A DNA stretch of 60,730 nt from contig JAIRKE010000023.1 of NCBI GenBank assembly GCA_031260295.1, forward strand, positions 1-60,730, given 5' to 3'. This document shows positions 25,097-33,025 of this stretch, one piece after another. Source of the DNA: Azonexus sp. (GTDB lineage: Bacteria > Pseudomonadota > Gammaproteobacteria > Burkholderiales > Rhodocyclaceae). Below the pieces are notes generated by a model. That model was not told the origin of the DNA. It did not search any database and saw nothing but the letters and a program-made list of their open reading frames with translations. The translations under genes were made by a program, and so were the position numbers. Positions within the stretch are counted from its first letter, which is position 1. Each line of letters opens with the position of its first letter.

Positions 25097-25363
25097 ATGC
25101 GTGTCGCCTCCATCAACCTGCGTGCGCTGCCTGAGCAGCGCGACTTGATCGACCATGCAGCCAATCTGCTGGGCAAAAACCGCTCGGACTTCATGCTGGA
25201 AACTGCATGCGATCGAGCAAAAGCTGTTGTGCTGGATCAGGTTTTTTTTAACCTGGACGAAAACAGGTTCCACCAGTTCGTAGCGCTGCTCGATGCACCA
25301 CAAGACACCAACACCGGCCTTGAACGCCTGATGACCATCAAGGCACCGTGGGATAAGGCATGA
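25097..25363 (+). CDS. DUF1778 (TacA-like) antitoxin
   Basis: An 88-residue ribbon-helix-helix antitoxin. The N-terminal strand and helices (RVASINLRALPEQRDLIDHAANLLGKNRSDFMLETAC) are the DUF1778 signature, followed by the C-terminal toxin-binding tail (FNLDENRFHQFVALLDAP). It should bind and neutralise the neighbouring acetyltransferase and repress the operon. ATG 25097 has AGGAG 9 bp upstream; ATG 25076 is also in frame. The stop overlaps the toxin start. Confidence 0.9.
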   Translation: MRVASINLRALPEQRDLIDHAANLLGKNRSDFMLETACDRAKAVVLDQVFFNLDENRFHQFVALLDAPQDTNTGLERLMTIKAPWDKA

Positions 25364-25854
25364 GGATTCAGGGTTCGCCACCCCAATCGCTTGCCGCGGC
25401 GCATCTCCTTGATGGATTCAGTTGCGGCGAGCCATTGCTGGATGATTGGCTGAAGCGGCGCGCACTGTCCAATCATCTGAACGGGGCAAGTCGAACATTC
25501 GTTGTGATCGATGGCAATCAGCGAGTGCTTGGATACTATGCTTTGGCAGCGGGTGCCGTCGCGCACCAGGAAGTCTCCAGCGCTATTCGTCGTAACATGC
25601 CCGATCCGGTGCCGGTGATGGTTCTCGCCAGACTCGCGGTGGACGTTAGCGCCCAAGGCATGAAGCTTGGCGCAGCTTTGCTTCAGGATGCGGTCATTCG
25701 TGCACGATCCGTGGCTGGAAACGCTGGTGTACGGGCACTACTCGTCCATGCATTGAACGAGCGCGCAAAACAGTTCTATGAACACTACGGATTTCAGGCG
25801 TCGCCAATGCACTCGATGACTCTGATGCTACCCATCAGGCCACCTTGTGATTGA
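25360..25854 (+). CDS. GNAT-family acetyltransferase toxin (TacT-like)
   Basis: A 164-residue GNAT toxin. Family features are LLDGFSCGEPLLDDWLKRRAL, GASRTFVV, YYALAAGAV, LARLAVDVSAQGMKLGAALL (acetyl-CoA loop) and FYEHYGFQ with the conserved C-terminal Tyr. Relatives acetylate the aminoacyl group of charged tRNAs and block translation. It is coupled to the antitoxin by an ATGA overlap and sits as cargo near the right att site. A hairpin (25843-25863) spans its stop codon. Confidence 0.9.
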   Translation: MRIQGSPPQSLAAAHLLDGFSCGEPLLDDWLKRRALSNHLNGASRTFVVIDGNQRVLGYYALAAGAVAHQEVSSAIRRNMPDPVPVMVLARLAVDVSAQGMKLGAALLQDAVIRARSVAGNAGVRALLVHALNERAKQFYEHYGFQASPMHSMTLMLPIRPPCD

Positions 25855-25863
25855 ATCACAAGG
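25843..25863. terminator. Hairpin over the toxin stop codon
   Basis: CCTTGTGAT (25843-25851) and ATCACAAGG (25855-25863) form a perfect 9-bp stem around TGA. No T-run follows, so it is either an mRNA-stabilising structure or a weak terminator. Confidence 0.45.
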
Positions 25864-26107
25864 GGCGCAATCCGCAAGATTGGGAGCTTTCCGGCCTGTT
25901 TTTGTTTGTGGAAATGGCAATGTACTAGCTTGATCTTGACGAATCCGGTTCAGTTGCTGATCTAGCCCAGCATCACTTCGTGCTCGCTGGTGTTGTGGTG
26001 TTTGAGCCAACTAAAGAGACAACAAAGAGACGACGCCAAAGCGGTATAATGAAGCCTAGCGATGTAATGAAACGTATAACTCTTTGATTTGCTGTGTATT
26101 GATGATT
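25864..26107. other. Right-end prophage flank without genes
   Basis: About 240 bp with no supported gene. It contains the tandem repeat AAAGAGACAAC / AAAGAGACGAC (26013-26034) and AT-rich sequence, the type of flank where integrase arm-binding sites occur. Confidence 0.4.
26013..26034. repeat. Tandem 11-bp repeat near attR
   Basis: AAAGAGACAAC directly followed by AAAGAGACGAC, one difference. It is about 90 bp from the att core; arm-type integrase sites are a possible explanation. Confidence 0.55.
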
Positions 26108-26173
26108 GGTGATGTGCAACGGGTAGGATTCATAACCCATAGGTCGGCAGTTCGATTCTGCCCATCACCACCA
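26108..26173 (+). pseudogene. attR with D-arm-less tRNA-Met remnant
   Basis: The 48-bp att core (26126-26173) repeats the 3' end of tRNA-Met. Ahead of it GGTGATGT (26108-26115) equals the tRNA 5' end and can pair with CATCACC (26163-26169), but only 10 nt replace the D-arm and half of the anticodon stem. It is therefore a 66-nt tRNA-like remnant rather than a working tRNA gene. The T-stem pair G-C of the left copy is A-T here. Confidence 0.75.
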
Positions 26174-26270
26174 TTTCCCCCCTGGCTGGCGTGGGTTTCA
26201 TCCAGGATGCCATACCGGGCGGCTGGCAGATCACGCCTTTCCCCTGCGCGGGACGTCGATGGGATGCACG

Positions 26271-27392
26271 ATGCAGTTGGCCTTCTGCCTGTACAAATAT
26301 TTTCCCTCTGGCGGCCTGCAACGCAGTTTTTTGCGTATCGCCCTGGCCTGTCAGGCGCGTGGACATGCCGTGCGGGTCTATGCCCTGAGTTGGAGCGGCG
26401 AGCTTCCCGAAGGTTTTGAGCTGATTCGGGTACCGGTCAAGGGGTTGACCAATATCCGCCGTTACGAAAGATTTGCCGCCTGGGTGGCGCGCGATTTGCG
26501 GGCGCGGCCGGCGGCGCGTGTCGTCGGTTTCAACAAGATGCCGGGACTCGATTTCTATTACGCTGGCGATCCCTGCTATGAGGACAAGGCGCGGACGCTA
26601 CGCAATCCCTTCTATCGCCTGTCCGCGCGCTATCGGCATTTTGCCACCGCCGAGCGGGCGGTGTTCGCGCCGCCGAGTCGGACCCGGCTCCTGATGATCT
26701 CGCGAGTGCAGCAGACCCTGTTCGAGAAGTATTACGGCACGCCGCCTGAGCGTTTTCATATGCTGCCGCCGGGCATTGCCCTCGACCGGCGCGCGCCGCC
26801 GGACGCGTTGCGAATCCGTGCCGAGTTTCGCGCCGAATTCGGGCTGGCCGATGATGACTTGCTGTTGCTGCAAGTCGGTTCGGATTTCAAGCGCAAGGGC
26901 CTGGATCGCTCGTTGCTGGCGCTGGCTGGTCTGCCGGACGAACTGCGGCGGCGCACCCGCCTGATCGCCATCGGCCAGGACAAGCCTGATGCCTTCCTGC
27001 GCTATGCCCGTGAGTTGGGGCTGGCGGAACGGGTCAGCATCCTGCCGGGGCGCGACGACGTTCCGCGCTTTCTGCTGGGAGCCGACCTGTTCCTGCATCC
27101 GGCCTATCACGAAGCCGCCGGCGCCGTGTTGCTCGAAGCCTTGGTGGCCGGTCTGCCGGTGCTGTGCTCGGCGATCTGCGGCTATGCCCATTACATTGCC
27201 GAGGCTGATGGCGGCTTGGTGATTCCCGAGCCTTTCGCACAGGCGGAAATGGATCGCCTGTTGCAGCGCATGCTGCGCGATGATGACCAACGCCGCCGCT
27301 GGCAGGCTAACGCCTTGGCTTTCGCCGAGACAGCCGACATCTATGGCAGGGCGGAGCGGGCGGCGGATCTGATCCTGATGGAGGGCGATTGA
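26271..27392 (+). CDS. waaG: LPS core glucosyltransferase WaaG
   Basis: A 373-residue GT4 glycosyltransferase that adds the first hexose to heptose II of the LPS core at the cytoplasmic face. The N-terminal FCLYKYFPSGGLQRSFLRIA, VVGFNKMPGLD, LLQVGSDFKRKG, the nucleotide-sugar Glu motif HEAAGAVLLEA and CGYAHYIAEADGG match WaaG closely, and the length is as in E. coli (374). ATG 26271 (MQLAFCLYKYF) is chosen over 26259. Its stop overlaps the waaP start (TGATG). Confidence 0.94.
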   Translation: MQLAFCLYKYFPSGGLQRSFLRIALACQARGHAVRVYALSWSGELPEGFELIRVPVKGLTNIRRYERFAAWVARDLRARPAARVVGFNKMPGLDFYYAGDPCYEDKARTLRNPFYRLSARYRHFATAERAVFAPPSRTRLLMISRVQQTLFEKYYGTPPERFHMLPPGIALDRRAPPDALRIRAEFRAEFGLADDDLLLLQVGSDFKRKGLDRSLLALAGLPDELRRRTRLIAIGQDKPDAFLRYARELGLAERVSILPGRDDVPRFLLGADLFLHPAYHEAAGAVLLEALVAGLPVLCSAICGYAHYIAEADGGLVIPEPFAQAEMDRLLQRMLRDDDQRRRWQANALAFAETADIYGRAERAADLILMEGD

Positions 27393-28207
27393 TGGCACGG
27401 GAGCTTGTCCTCGAAACGCCATTCGCCGAACTGTGGGATGGACAGGACCCGTTCGTCGCCGTCGAGGCCCTGCAAGGCAAGGTATTCCGCGAACTGGAAG
27501 GACGCCGGACGCTGCGCACCGAGGTGGCCGGGTGCGGTTACTTCGTCAAGATTCATCGCGGCATCGGTTGGGGCGAGATTTTCAAGAACCTGTTGTACCT
27601 GCGTTTGCCCATACTCGGCGCGGAAACCGAATGGCTGGCCAGCCGCCGGCTGACCGCCGCCGGCGTCGCTACCCTGCGGGCCGTGGCTTACGGCCGGCGC
27701 GGCGGGAATCCGGCGTGCCAGCATTCCTTCGTCATTACCGAGGAACTGGCGCCGACCGTCGGCCTGGATGAGTTCTGCCGCGATTGGTCGCAGCGGCCGC
27801 CGGCGCTGGCGTTGAAGCGGGCGCTGATCGCCCGCGTCGCCGACATGGCCGGGCGCATGCACCGCGCCGGCATCAATCATCGGGATTTCTACATCTGCCA
27901 CTTCCTGCTGCATCTTGATCCGGCGCCGACGCCGGCGGCTCTCCGGCTGTCCATCATCGACCTGCACCGTGCCCAGTGCCGGGCTGCGACGCCGCGCCGC
28001 TGGCGCGACAAGGATCTGGCCTCGCTGTATTTCTCGGCGCTGGAAATCGGCCTGACCCGGCGCGATTTTCTACGCTTTTTGCGCGCCTATTTCCTGCGCC
28101 CGCTGCGCGACATCCTGCGCGACGAAGCGCCGTTGCTGCGCTATCTGGTTCCCGAAGGCGAACGCTTGCTGGAACGCTACCGGCGCAAGTTCGCGCCGAA
28201 GGTGTGA
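27392..28207 (+). CDS. waaP: LPS core heptose I kinase
   Basis: A 271-residue kinase-fold protein that phosphorylates heptose I of the inner core. GYFVKIHRGIGWGEIFKNLL contains the ATP-binding Lys, HRAGINHRDFYICHFLL the catalytic loop with Asp, and IIDLHRAQ the metal-binding Asp. All are characteristic of WaaP/RfaP. Start ATG 27392 overlaps the waaG stop by one base, and its own stop overlaps the next ATG, so waaG-waaP-kinase form a tight operon. Confidence 0.94.
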   Translation: MARELVLETPFAELWDGQDPFVAVEALQGKVFRELEGRRTLRTEVAGCGYFVKIHRGIGWGEIFKNLLYLRLPILGAETEWLASRRLTAAGVATLRAVAYGRRGGNPACQHSFVITEELAPTVGLDEFCRDWSQRPPALALKRALIARVADMAGRMHRAGINHRDFYICHFLLHLDPAPTPAALRLSIIDLHRAQCRAATPRRWRDKDLASLYFSALEIGLTRRDFLRFLRAYFLRPLRDILRDEAPLLRYLVPEGERLLERYRRKFAPKV

Positions 28208-29607
28208 TGAGTTCGTCGCAGGTCGATCATGGTGCGGCTCCAGTGGTATCGCTAGAGAGCCTGCGCCAAGCCGGGCGCGAGCCTTCCTTGCCCTTCGCAC
28301 TGACCTTGCCGGAAGGCGGCAGGCTGGAATTCACCCGTTTGCTGCGCCTGCTGCCCGGCAAGCGGTTGGCCGGTCTGGCGCTATGGAACGGTCAGCCGGC
28401 ATTCGCCAAATTATTCGTCGGCGCCGATGCGCGCCGGTATGGCGAGCGCGAACGCGCGGGCCTCGCCGCGCTGGCGACCGCCAACCTGCCGACGCCAGAT
28501 CTGCGTTTTGCAGGCCCGATCGGCGAGTGCGGTTATCTGGTGCTCACCGCCTTTCTCGACGGCGCGGCAACCCTCAAAGAACAGCAGTCAACGCCCCGTG
28601 AACCGCAGCCGGTGTTGTCCGCCATGCACCTGCTGGGTCGCCTGCATGGCGCCGGTCTGGTGCAACAAGACCCGCACTTTGGCAACTTCCTGCTGTATCG
28701 CGGGCAACTACTCCTGATCGACGGCGACGGCGTGCGTGCGGACGCATCGGCATCCGGCCAACTCGCCAACCTGGCCCGGCTGCTGGCGGAAATGGAACCC
28801 GCTTGGGACGGGTTGCGCCAGGAACTGCTGCAAGGCTGGGGCCGTCAGGTCGACGCCAACGCCCTGGAAAGCGCGGTCGCCGCAGCCCGGCAAAGGCGTT
28901 TGCGGCGCTTTCTCACCAAGACCGTGCGCGATTGCAGCCGCTTCGTGGTGCATAAAGAATTCCGCCGCTTCACTGCTGTTCTGCGTGAGCAATGGCCGGC
29001 GTTACAATCGCTGCTGTCAGCCCCGGACGCGGCAATGGCGAGTGGAGAATGCCTCAAGGACGGCGGCACCTGCACCGTTGCCGCCATCGAAGCGGGCGGG
29101 CAAAGGCTAGTGGTCAAGCGTTACAACCTCAAGCATTGGCGCCATGCCTTGTCCCGTGCCTGGCGGCCCAGCCGCGCCTGGCATTCCTGGCAGGCGGCGT
29201 ATCGCCTCCATTTCTACGGCATCGCTACGCCACGGGCGCTGGCACTCATCGAGGAGCGTCGGGGCGCGTTGCGTGGTCGCGCCTTCTTCATTGCCGAACA
29301 TTGCCCCGGCATTTCCTTGCGCGACCTGCTCGATTCAGCACAGGAACCCGAGCCAGCCATCCAGCAGGCGCTACACGAACTGTTTCAGTTACTCCATCGC
29401 CTGCACATCACCCACGGTGACCTGAAAGCCTCCAACCTGCTATGGCACGACGGGCGGATCGTGCTCATTGATCTCGATGCACTAACCGAGCATCGCTCAC
29501 AATCGAGCTTTGTCCACGCTTGGCGACGTGACCGGACTCGTTTGCTGCGTAACTGGCCAACGGATTCGACGCTGGCTCAGTGGCTGGAGCGGGTACTGCC
29601 GGGCTAA
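28207..29607 (+). CDS. Tandem-domain LPS kinase-like protein
   Basis: A 466-residue protein built of two kinase-like halves. The N-terminal half (about 1-230) has QQDPHFGNFLL and LLIDGDGVR, a catalytic loop and metal-binding-like motif. The C-terminal half (about 270-466) has KRYNLKHW (candidate Lys), ITHGDLKASNLLW and IVLIDLDAL, an intact WaaP/KdkA-type core. In the first loop the usual His before Asp is Gln. It probably phosphorylates further sugars of the core; two separate activities or one active and one regulatory half are possible. It is coupled to waaP and converges on waaL with overlapping stops. Confidence 0.75.
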   Translation: MSSSQVDHGAAPVVSLESLRQAGREPSLPFALTLPEGGRLEFTRLLRLLPGKRLAGLALWNGQPAFAKLFVGADARRYGERERAGLAALATANLPTPDLRFAGPIGECGYLVLTAFLDGAATLKEQQSTPREPQPVLSAMHLLGRLHGAGLVQQDPHFGNFLLYRGQLLLIDGDGVRADASASGQLANLARLLAEMEPAWDGLRQELLQGWGRQVDANALESAVAAARQRRLRRFLTKTVRDCSRFVVHKEFRRFTAVLREQWPALQSLLSAPDAAMASGECLKDGGTCTVAAIEAGGQRLVVKRYNLKHWRHALSRAWRPSRAWHSWQAAYRLHFYGIATPRALALIEERRGALRGRAFFIAEHCPGISLRDLLDSAQEPEPAIQQALHELFQLLHRLHITHGDLKASNLLWHDGRIVLIDLDALTEHRSQSSFVHAWRRDRTRLLRNWPTDSTLAQWLERVLPG

Positions 29608-30779
29608 CCATCCTCGCCGAAGGTAGTCGAAGCCATCGTTTTACCGGCCAGTCCAGCAATCAGCAAGGCCAGCGGGACGATTACCAGAAGCCATTGTTGA
29701 GCCGGCAGGGAGGTCATAAGAAAACCTTTCCCGTCGAAGGCCAGCGCTACACAGCCGGGCAGCAGCGCCCAAGCGGCGAAATGCCCCCGCCGGATACCGG
29801 CGATCAAGGGAAGCAATAGTGTCAGCAGCAGGAGCGCCAACCCCGTGATTCCCCCCCAGAACAAATGCTGCACGTAGATGCTGTGCGGATGCGTGATGTC
29901 GAATCCCTCTTTCGTCGTGAAGGAGGGATGCGTCACGCCCCATCCGCAACCAAAAAACGTGCCGCATTCACGCATCGAGGTCAGATAATCGGCCCATATT
30001 TCAAGTCGGTAGCTGTTGCCACGCTCGAAAAGCGCGGGGAAAGCCAAGCTCGCGATGGCCAGCATTGAAAGCAAGAGCCAGGGCAGAACCCGTCGCCGTT
30101 CCGTAGACGGAATGGTGGATATCAATAAAATTGCCATTGATCCCGCCCAAGCAGGCAAGGCGGTACGAGATTGCAGGAGCCAGAACGCCGAAATAATCAC
30201 GACGGCGTTAGCCATAATGAGCGAGCGATAATCGCGTGTCTTGAGACAGGCCCACGAGTACACCACGAGCGCGCTGACCATGACGGCAGAACAGTAAATG
30301 ACATTATACAGGCGGCCGAACAGCGGGTCAAGACGCATCCCCGGCCGCCAGTCCTGGGTCATGCCTTGGTAAACGGCATTGGCCAAGAGATAAACGAGCA
30401 ATGCCACGATGAAAAATAAAGCGGCCCGTTTAACGGAGGCGGGCTGGGTCGTCGGTAGTTTCATGGCGCCCAGCACCAAGAGCAGGAAAAAGACAAAAGG
30501 TTTCAAAATATCCTGTGCCGTATCCAGGTCACCCGAGCGCACCAGCGCATAGGCGCAAAGAATAACGACGACGATAAAATGATGGCTTCCAGCAAGGCGT
30601 CTGACTTCTTGCCATGTCGAAAATAGCAAGGCAGGAAGGAGAATTCCAAGATAAAGACTGATTCTTATCGGGCCATTACCGAATGGCAATAAAAAAGTAA
30701 TAAAGAAAACGAAAAACATCCCTGCCCAATAGCCTTCGCCAGGGGCCAGTTTATTGAGCTGTCGAAAAAATGGATTCAT
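29604..30779 (-). CDS. O-antigen ligase/polymerase family membrane protein (WaaL-like)
   Basis: A protein of 391 residues with about ten hydrophobic segments and a large periplasmic loop. The Wzy_C-type motif near residue 290 contains THPHSIYVQHLFWGG, with the His typical of O-antigen ligases; an Arg-containing SRTALPAW segment precedes it. It would join O-antigen or other undecaprenyl-linked glycans to lipid A-core. Start ATG 30779 has AAGAGAG upstream; the open frame beyond it is not conserved-looking. A polymerase role cannot be excluded from sequence. Confidence 0.75.
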   Translation of the reverse strand: MNPFFRQLNKLAPGEGYWAGMFFVFFITFLLPFGNGPIRISLYLGILLPALLFSTWQEVRRLAGSHHFIVVVILCAYALVRSGDLDTAQDILKPFVFFLLLVLGAMKLPTTQPASVKRAALFFIVALLVYLLANAVYQGMTQDWRPGMRLDPLFGRLYNVIYCSAVMVSALVVYSWACLKTRDYRSLIMANAVVIISAFWLLQSRTALPAWAGSMAILLISTIPSTERRRVLPWLLLSMLAIASLAFPALFERGNSYRLEIWADYLTSMRECGTFFGCGWGVTHPSFTTKEGFDITHPHSIYVQHLFWGGITGLALLLLTLLLPLIAGIRRGHFAAWALLPGCVALAFDGKGFLMTSLPAQQWLLVIVPLALLIAGLAGKTMASTTFGEDG

Positions 30780-30989
30780 GACTCTCTTTCTGGTGGATGC
30801 TGTGGCAGCACCACCAAATTGCACCCTGGCAGTGTCCAGTTGGCGGAAACGCTATCCGCCATCGCTGAATAACTTTCGTCCAGCCGTAGTAGCCAGCCAC
30901 AACAATCAGCTCAAAGCTCTCTTGACCTGGCTATAATTTGGCTCAAAAAATGCCCCAGTAAATTCTTGCTTGGAACACAGTATTGGCAT

Positions 30990-31931
30990 TCACGCTGGCC
31001 GGCTGCGATCTTGCAGAGCATCGAGCGTCTCACGGCATACCATGCGCGTGGCTTCTATTTTTTGCCTGTCGCTCTGCAAGTTGTGTGGCTCGTCAAGGCG
31101 AAAAGCAATTCTCAACCAGTTTTTAAGAGCGGCATAATAGCTGCTGGCCAACGTCATGCGGGCAATCCGAATGACATCTTCTTTGGGGTAGTGTTTGCTA
31201 TAGAAAAGAAAAATCCCCCGTTTTTTGCGCAAGAATTTTTCGAGTGGTATTGCCGACGATTCGCTTGCGCCGCCGATGTGCGTCATTTTTGCGCCTGGAT
31301 AATAACCAACGGCGTATCCGGCTTTCCTTACCCGGATACAGATGTCGGTATCTTCACCGTAGAGGAAGTAATCAGGATCAAAGCCCCCCAGTTTTTCGTA
31401 TAAATCCCGGCGAATACACAGACAGGCGCCCAGTATCCATGCATAAGGACCGGGCAGCGCTTTGATGAAATCCTGATTTCTCAAGCGATTTTGTACCGGG
31501 TAATATCGATGCGGCAGCGAGTATTGGCGGCGCTTCTTTAAGGGCTCATGAACTTCCGGGCCGGCAATGCCGATTTCCGGGTTTCGTGCCATGAAGTTGA
31601 CCATTCTCTCGATAAAATCCTGTTGCAAAAGTCGCGCATCGGGATTGACCAGCAGTAGATAATCCGCTTCGGATCGGGTGGCTGCGAGATTATTGGCCCG
31701 ACCAAATCCGGTATTTTCCGGATTCTCAACAAGGTTGATCCTGTGCCCGAAACTGGTACGCAGCAGTTCAACATCCTTCCCTCCGCTGGCATTATCAACA
31801 ACAACAATATCGAGACCAGGGTAATTCTGAGCGATCAATGAATCAATACAATCTTTTGCATAAACCGCCGACTTATAATTGACGATTATGGCTGTAACAC
31901 TGGGGGGAGGGGGGCTGGGTGAGGTTTTCAT
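30990..31931 (-). CDS. Family 2 glycosyltransferase (rhamnosyltransferase-like)
   Basis: A 313-residue GT-A fold enzyme. Features are VTAIIVNYKSA, VVVDNASGG, NTGFGRANN, the metal/nucleotide motif LLVNPDARL, the acceptor-side GGFDPDYFLYGEDTDICIRVRKAGY, and a C-terminal basic region. It resembles WbbL-type rhamnosyl- or related deoxysugar transferases. Donor and acceptor cannot be told from the sequence. It follows the GT9 gene (46 bp) in a leftward LPS operon. Confidence 0.85.
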   Translation of the reverse strand: MKTSPSPPPPSVTAIIVNYKSAVYAKDCIDSLIAQNYPGLDIVVVDNASGGKDVELLRTSFGHRINLVENPENTGFGRANNLAATRSEADYLLLVNPDARLLQQDFIERMVNFMARNPEIGIAGPEVHEPLKKRRQYSLPHRYYPVQNRLRNQDFIKALPGPYAWILGACLCIRRDLYEKLGGFDPDYFLYGEDTDICIRVRKAGYAVGYYPGAKMTHIGGASESSAIPLEKFLRKKRGIFLFYSKHYPKEDVIRIARMTLASSYYAALKNWLRIAFRLDEPHNLQSDRQKIEATRMVCRETLDALQDRSRPA

Positions 31932-31977
31932 TTTTTCCGATCTCGCTACGAATGGCGGGCTTGTGCCTGATTGATGG

Positions 31978-33015
31978 TCAAGCGGCCTTCTCCAGCAGGC
32001 ATTCGAGCGCGGCGATGACTTGCGACGGGCGGATAAAGTATTTCCATAGTTTCTTTTGCAGGAAAGGAAGAGAGGCAGGGCAAACGACAATGCCGGGCGT
32101 CCAGTCCGGCCGCCAATGGAAACGCGGGTTTTTCTTGCGATAGATGGTGACGACCGGGATGCCGAGGAACGACGCCAGATGTCCGTTTCCAGAGTCGTTG
32201 GCGATGACGGCGCCCGACTCGTAAAGATGAGCGGCCAATGAACCGATGCCGTCGAAACGCGGCGTTGCGAACGCATGGCCGGCCATTGTTGCCCAAACAG
32301 CATGGTTTTTCGGCGCCACGACGATTTCTGGCGTGTAACCAAGCGCTTGCAGGCGATGACAGAGTGCGAGGAAGGAGGCGGGACGCCAGCTTCTCTTGTC
32401 TGGTCTGGCTGAATCGGGGCTGACGATGATCCTGTTCCGATGGCGGCGGTACAGCAGCCCTTCCGGCACGATGATTGGAGGGTCTTTACTCACCTGTTCG
32501 AGGTGCATCCTGTCCCGCATGTATTGCAGAGTCATTTCGACGACACTGTCGTCGACAAATGGCCGAGAGCGTATCGGGCCGCTGCTGTCCAGCAATTTTT
32601 CGAGTTGTCGAAATTGCTCCGGGGTCGTGGAACGCTGGATTCGTTCGGTGTGATCGAAGCGCCAGCTTGCCGGCGGGTCCTGGCAGATCAGCAGCCATTT
32701 CTCGCGCAACCGGGCAGTCATCGCTACGTCCATGTTGGCGCGAATGAAGCTCGGCGGGCTCACGATTGCCAGGTCGTATGCCGCCAACGCTGTCTCGAAT
32801 TGATCGGCCGGTGGATAAGGCTGGATATCGAGATTCGGTAGCCATGCCCGCATCTGATGGGCGATATTCCCATAACAGGTGACGGCAAAGCCATTTCGTT
32901 GCAGGTTGTTGGCGATCATCAGGTAGATCAGGCCGTCGCCTAACGAATCGAAGGAAACTAGCGCAATTCTGGGCTTTGCGGTGATCTCCGGATGGAGAGG
33001 GGGGGGGCAGATCAT
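31978..33015 (-). CDS. Family 9 glycosyltransferase (heptosyltransferase-like)
   Basis: A 345-residue GT-B enzyme. The N terminus (RIALVSFDSLGDGLIYLMIANNL) and the C-terminal donor-binding part (IANDSGNGHLASFLGIPVVTIY) match the heptosyltransferase family, though the usual D(S/T)GxxHxA motif is DSGNGHLA. It probably adds a heptose or similar sugar to the LPS core. ATG 33015 starts 10 bp after the upstream VTT gene; a longer frame reaches 33093 through that gene and is not used. Confidence 0.8.
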   Translation of the reverse strand: MICPPPLHPEITAKPRIALVSFDSLGDGLIYLMIANNLQRNGFAVTCYGNIAHQMRAWLPNLDIQPYPPADQFETALAAYDLAIVSPPSFIRANMDVAMTARLREKWLLICQDPPASWRFDHTERIQRSTTPEQFRQLEKLLDSSGPIRSRPFVDDSVVEMTLQYMRDRMHLEQVSKDPPIIVPEGLLYRRHRNRIIVSPDSARPDKRSWRPASFLALCHRLQALGYTPEIVVAPKNHAVWATMAGHAFATPRFDGIGSLAAHLYESGAVIANDSGNGHLASFLGIPVVTIYRKKNPRFHWRPDWTPGIVVCPASLPFLQKKLWKYFIRPSQVIAALECLLEKAA

Positions 33016-33025
33016 GTCTGGCTCA

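Noticed and set aside
14672..26173. CRISPR array or IS element in the accessory region
   Set aside because: Repeats are few, irregularly spaced and lack spacers of uniform length; no cas or transposase gene is present.
30919..30937. TTGACC and TATAAT as a promoter in the 30780-30989 gap
   Set aside because: The two hexamers are only four bases apart, so they cannot act as -35 and -10 together.
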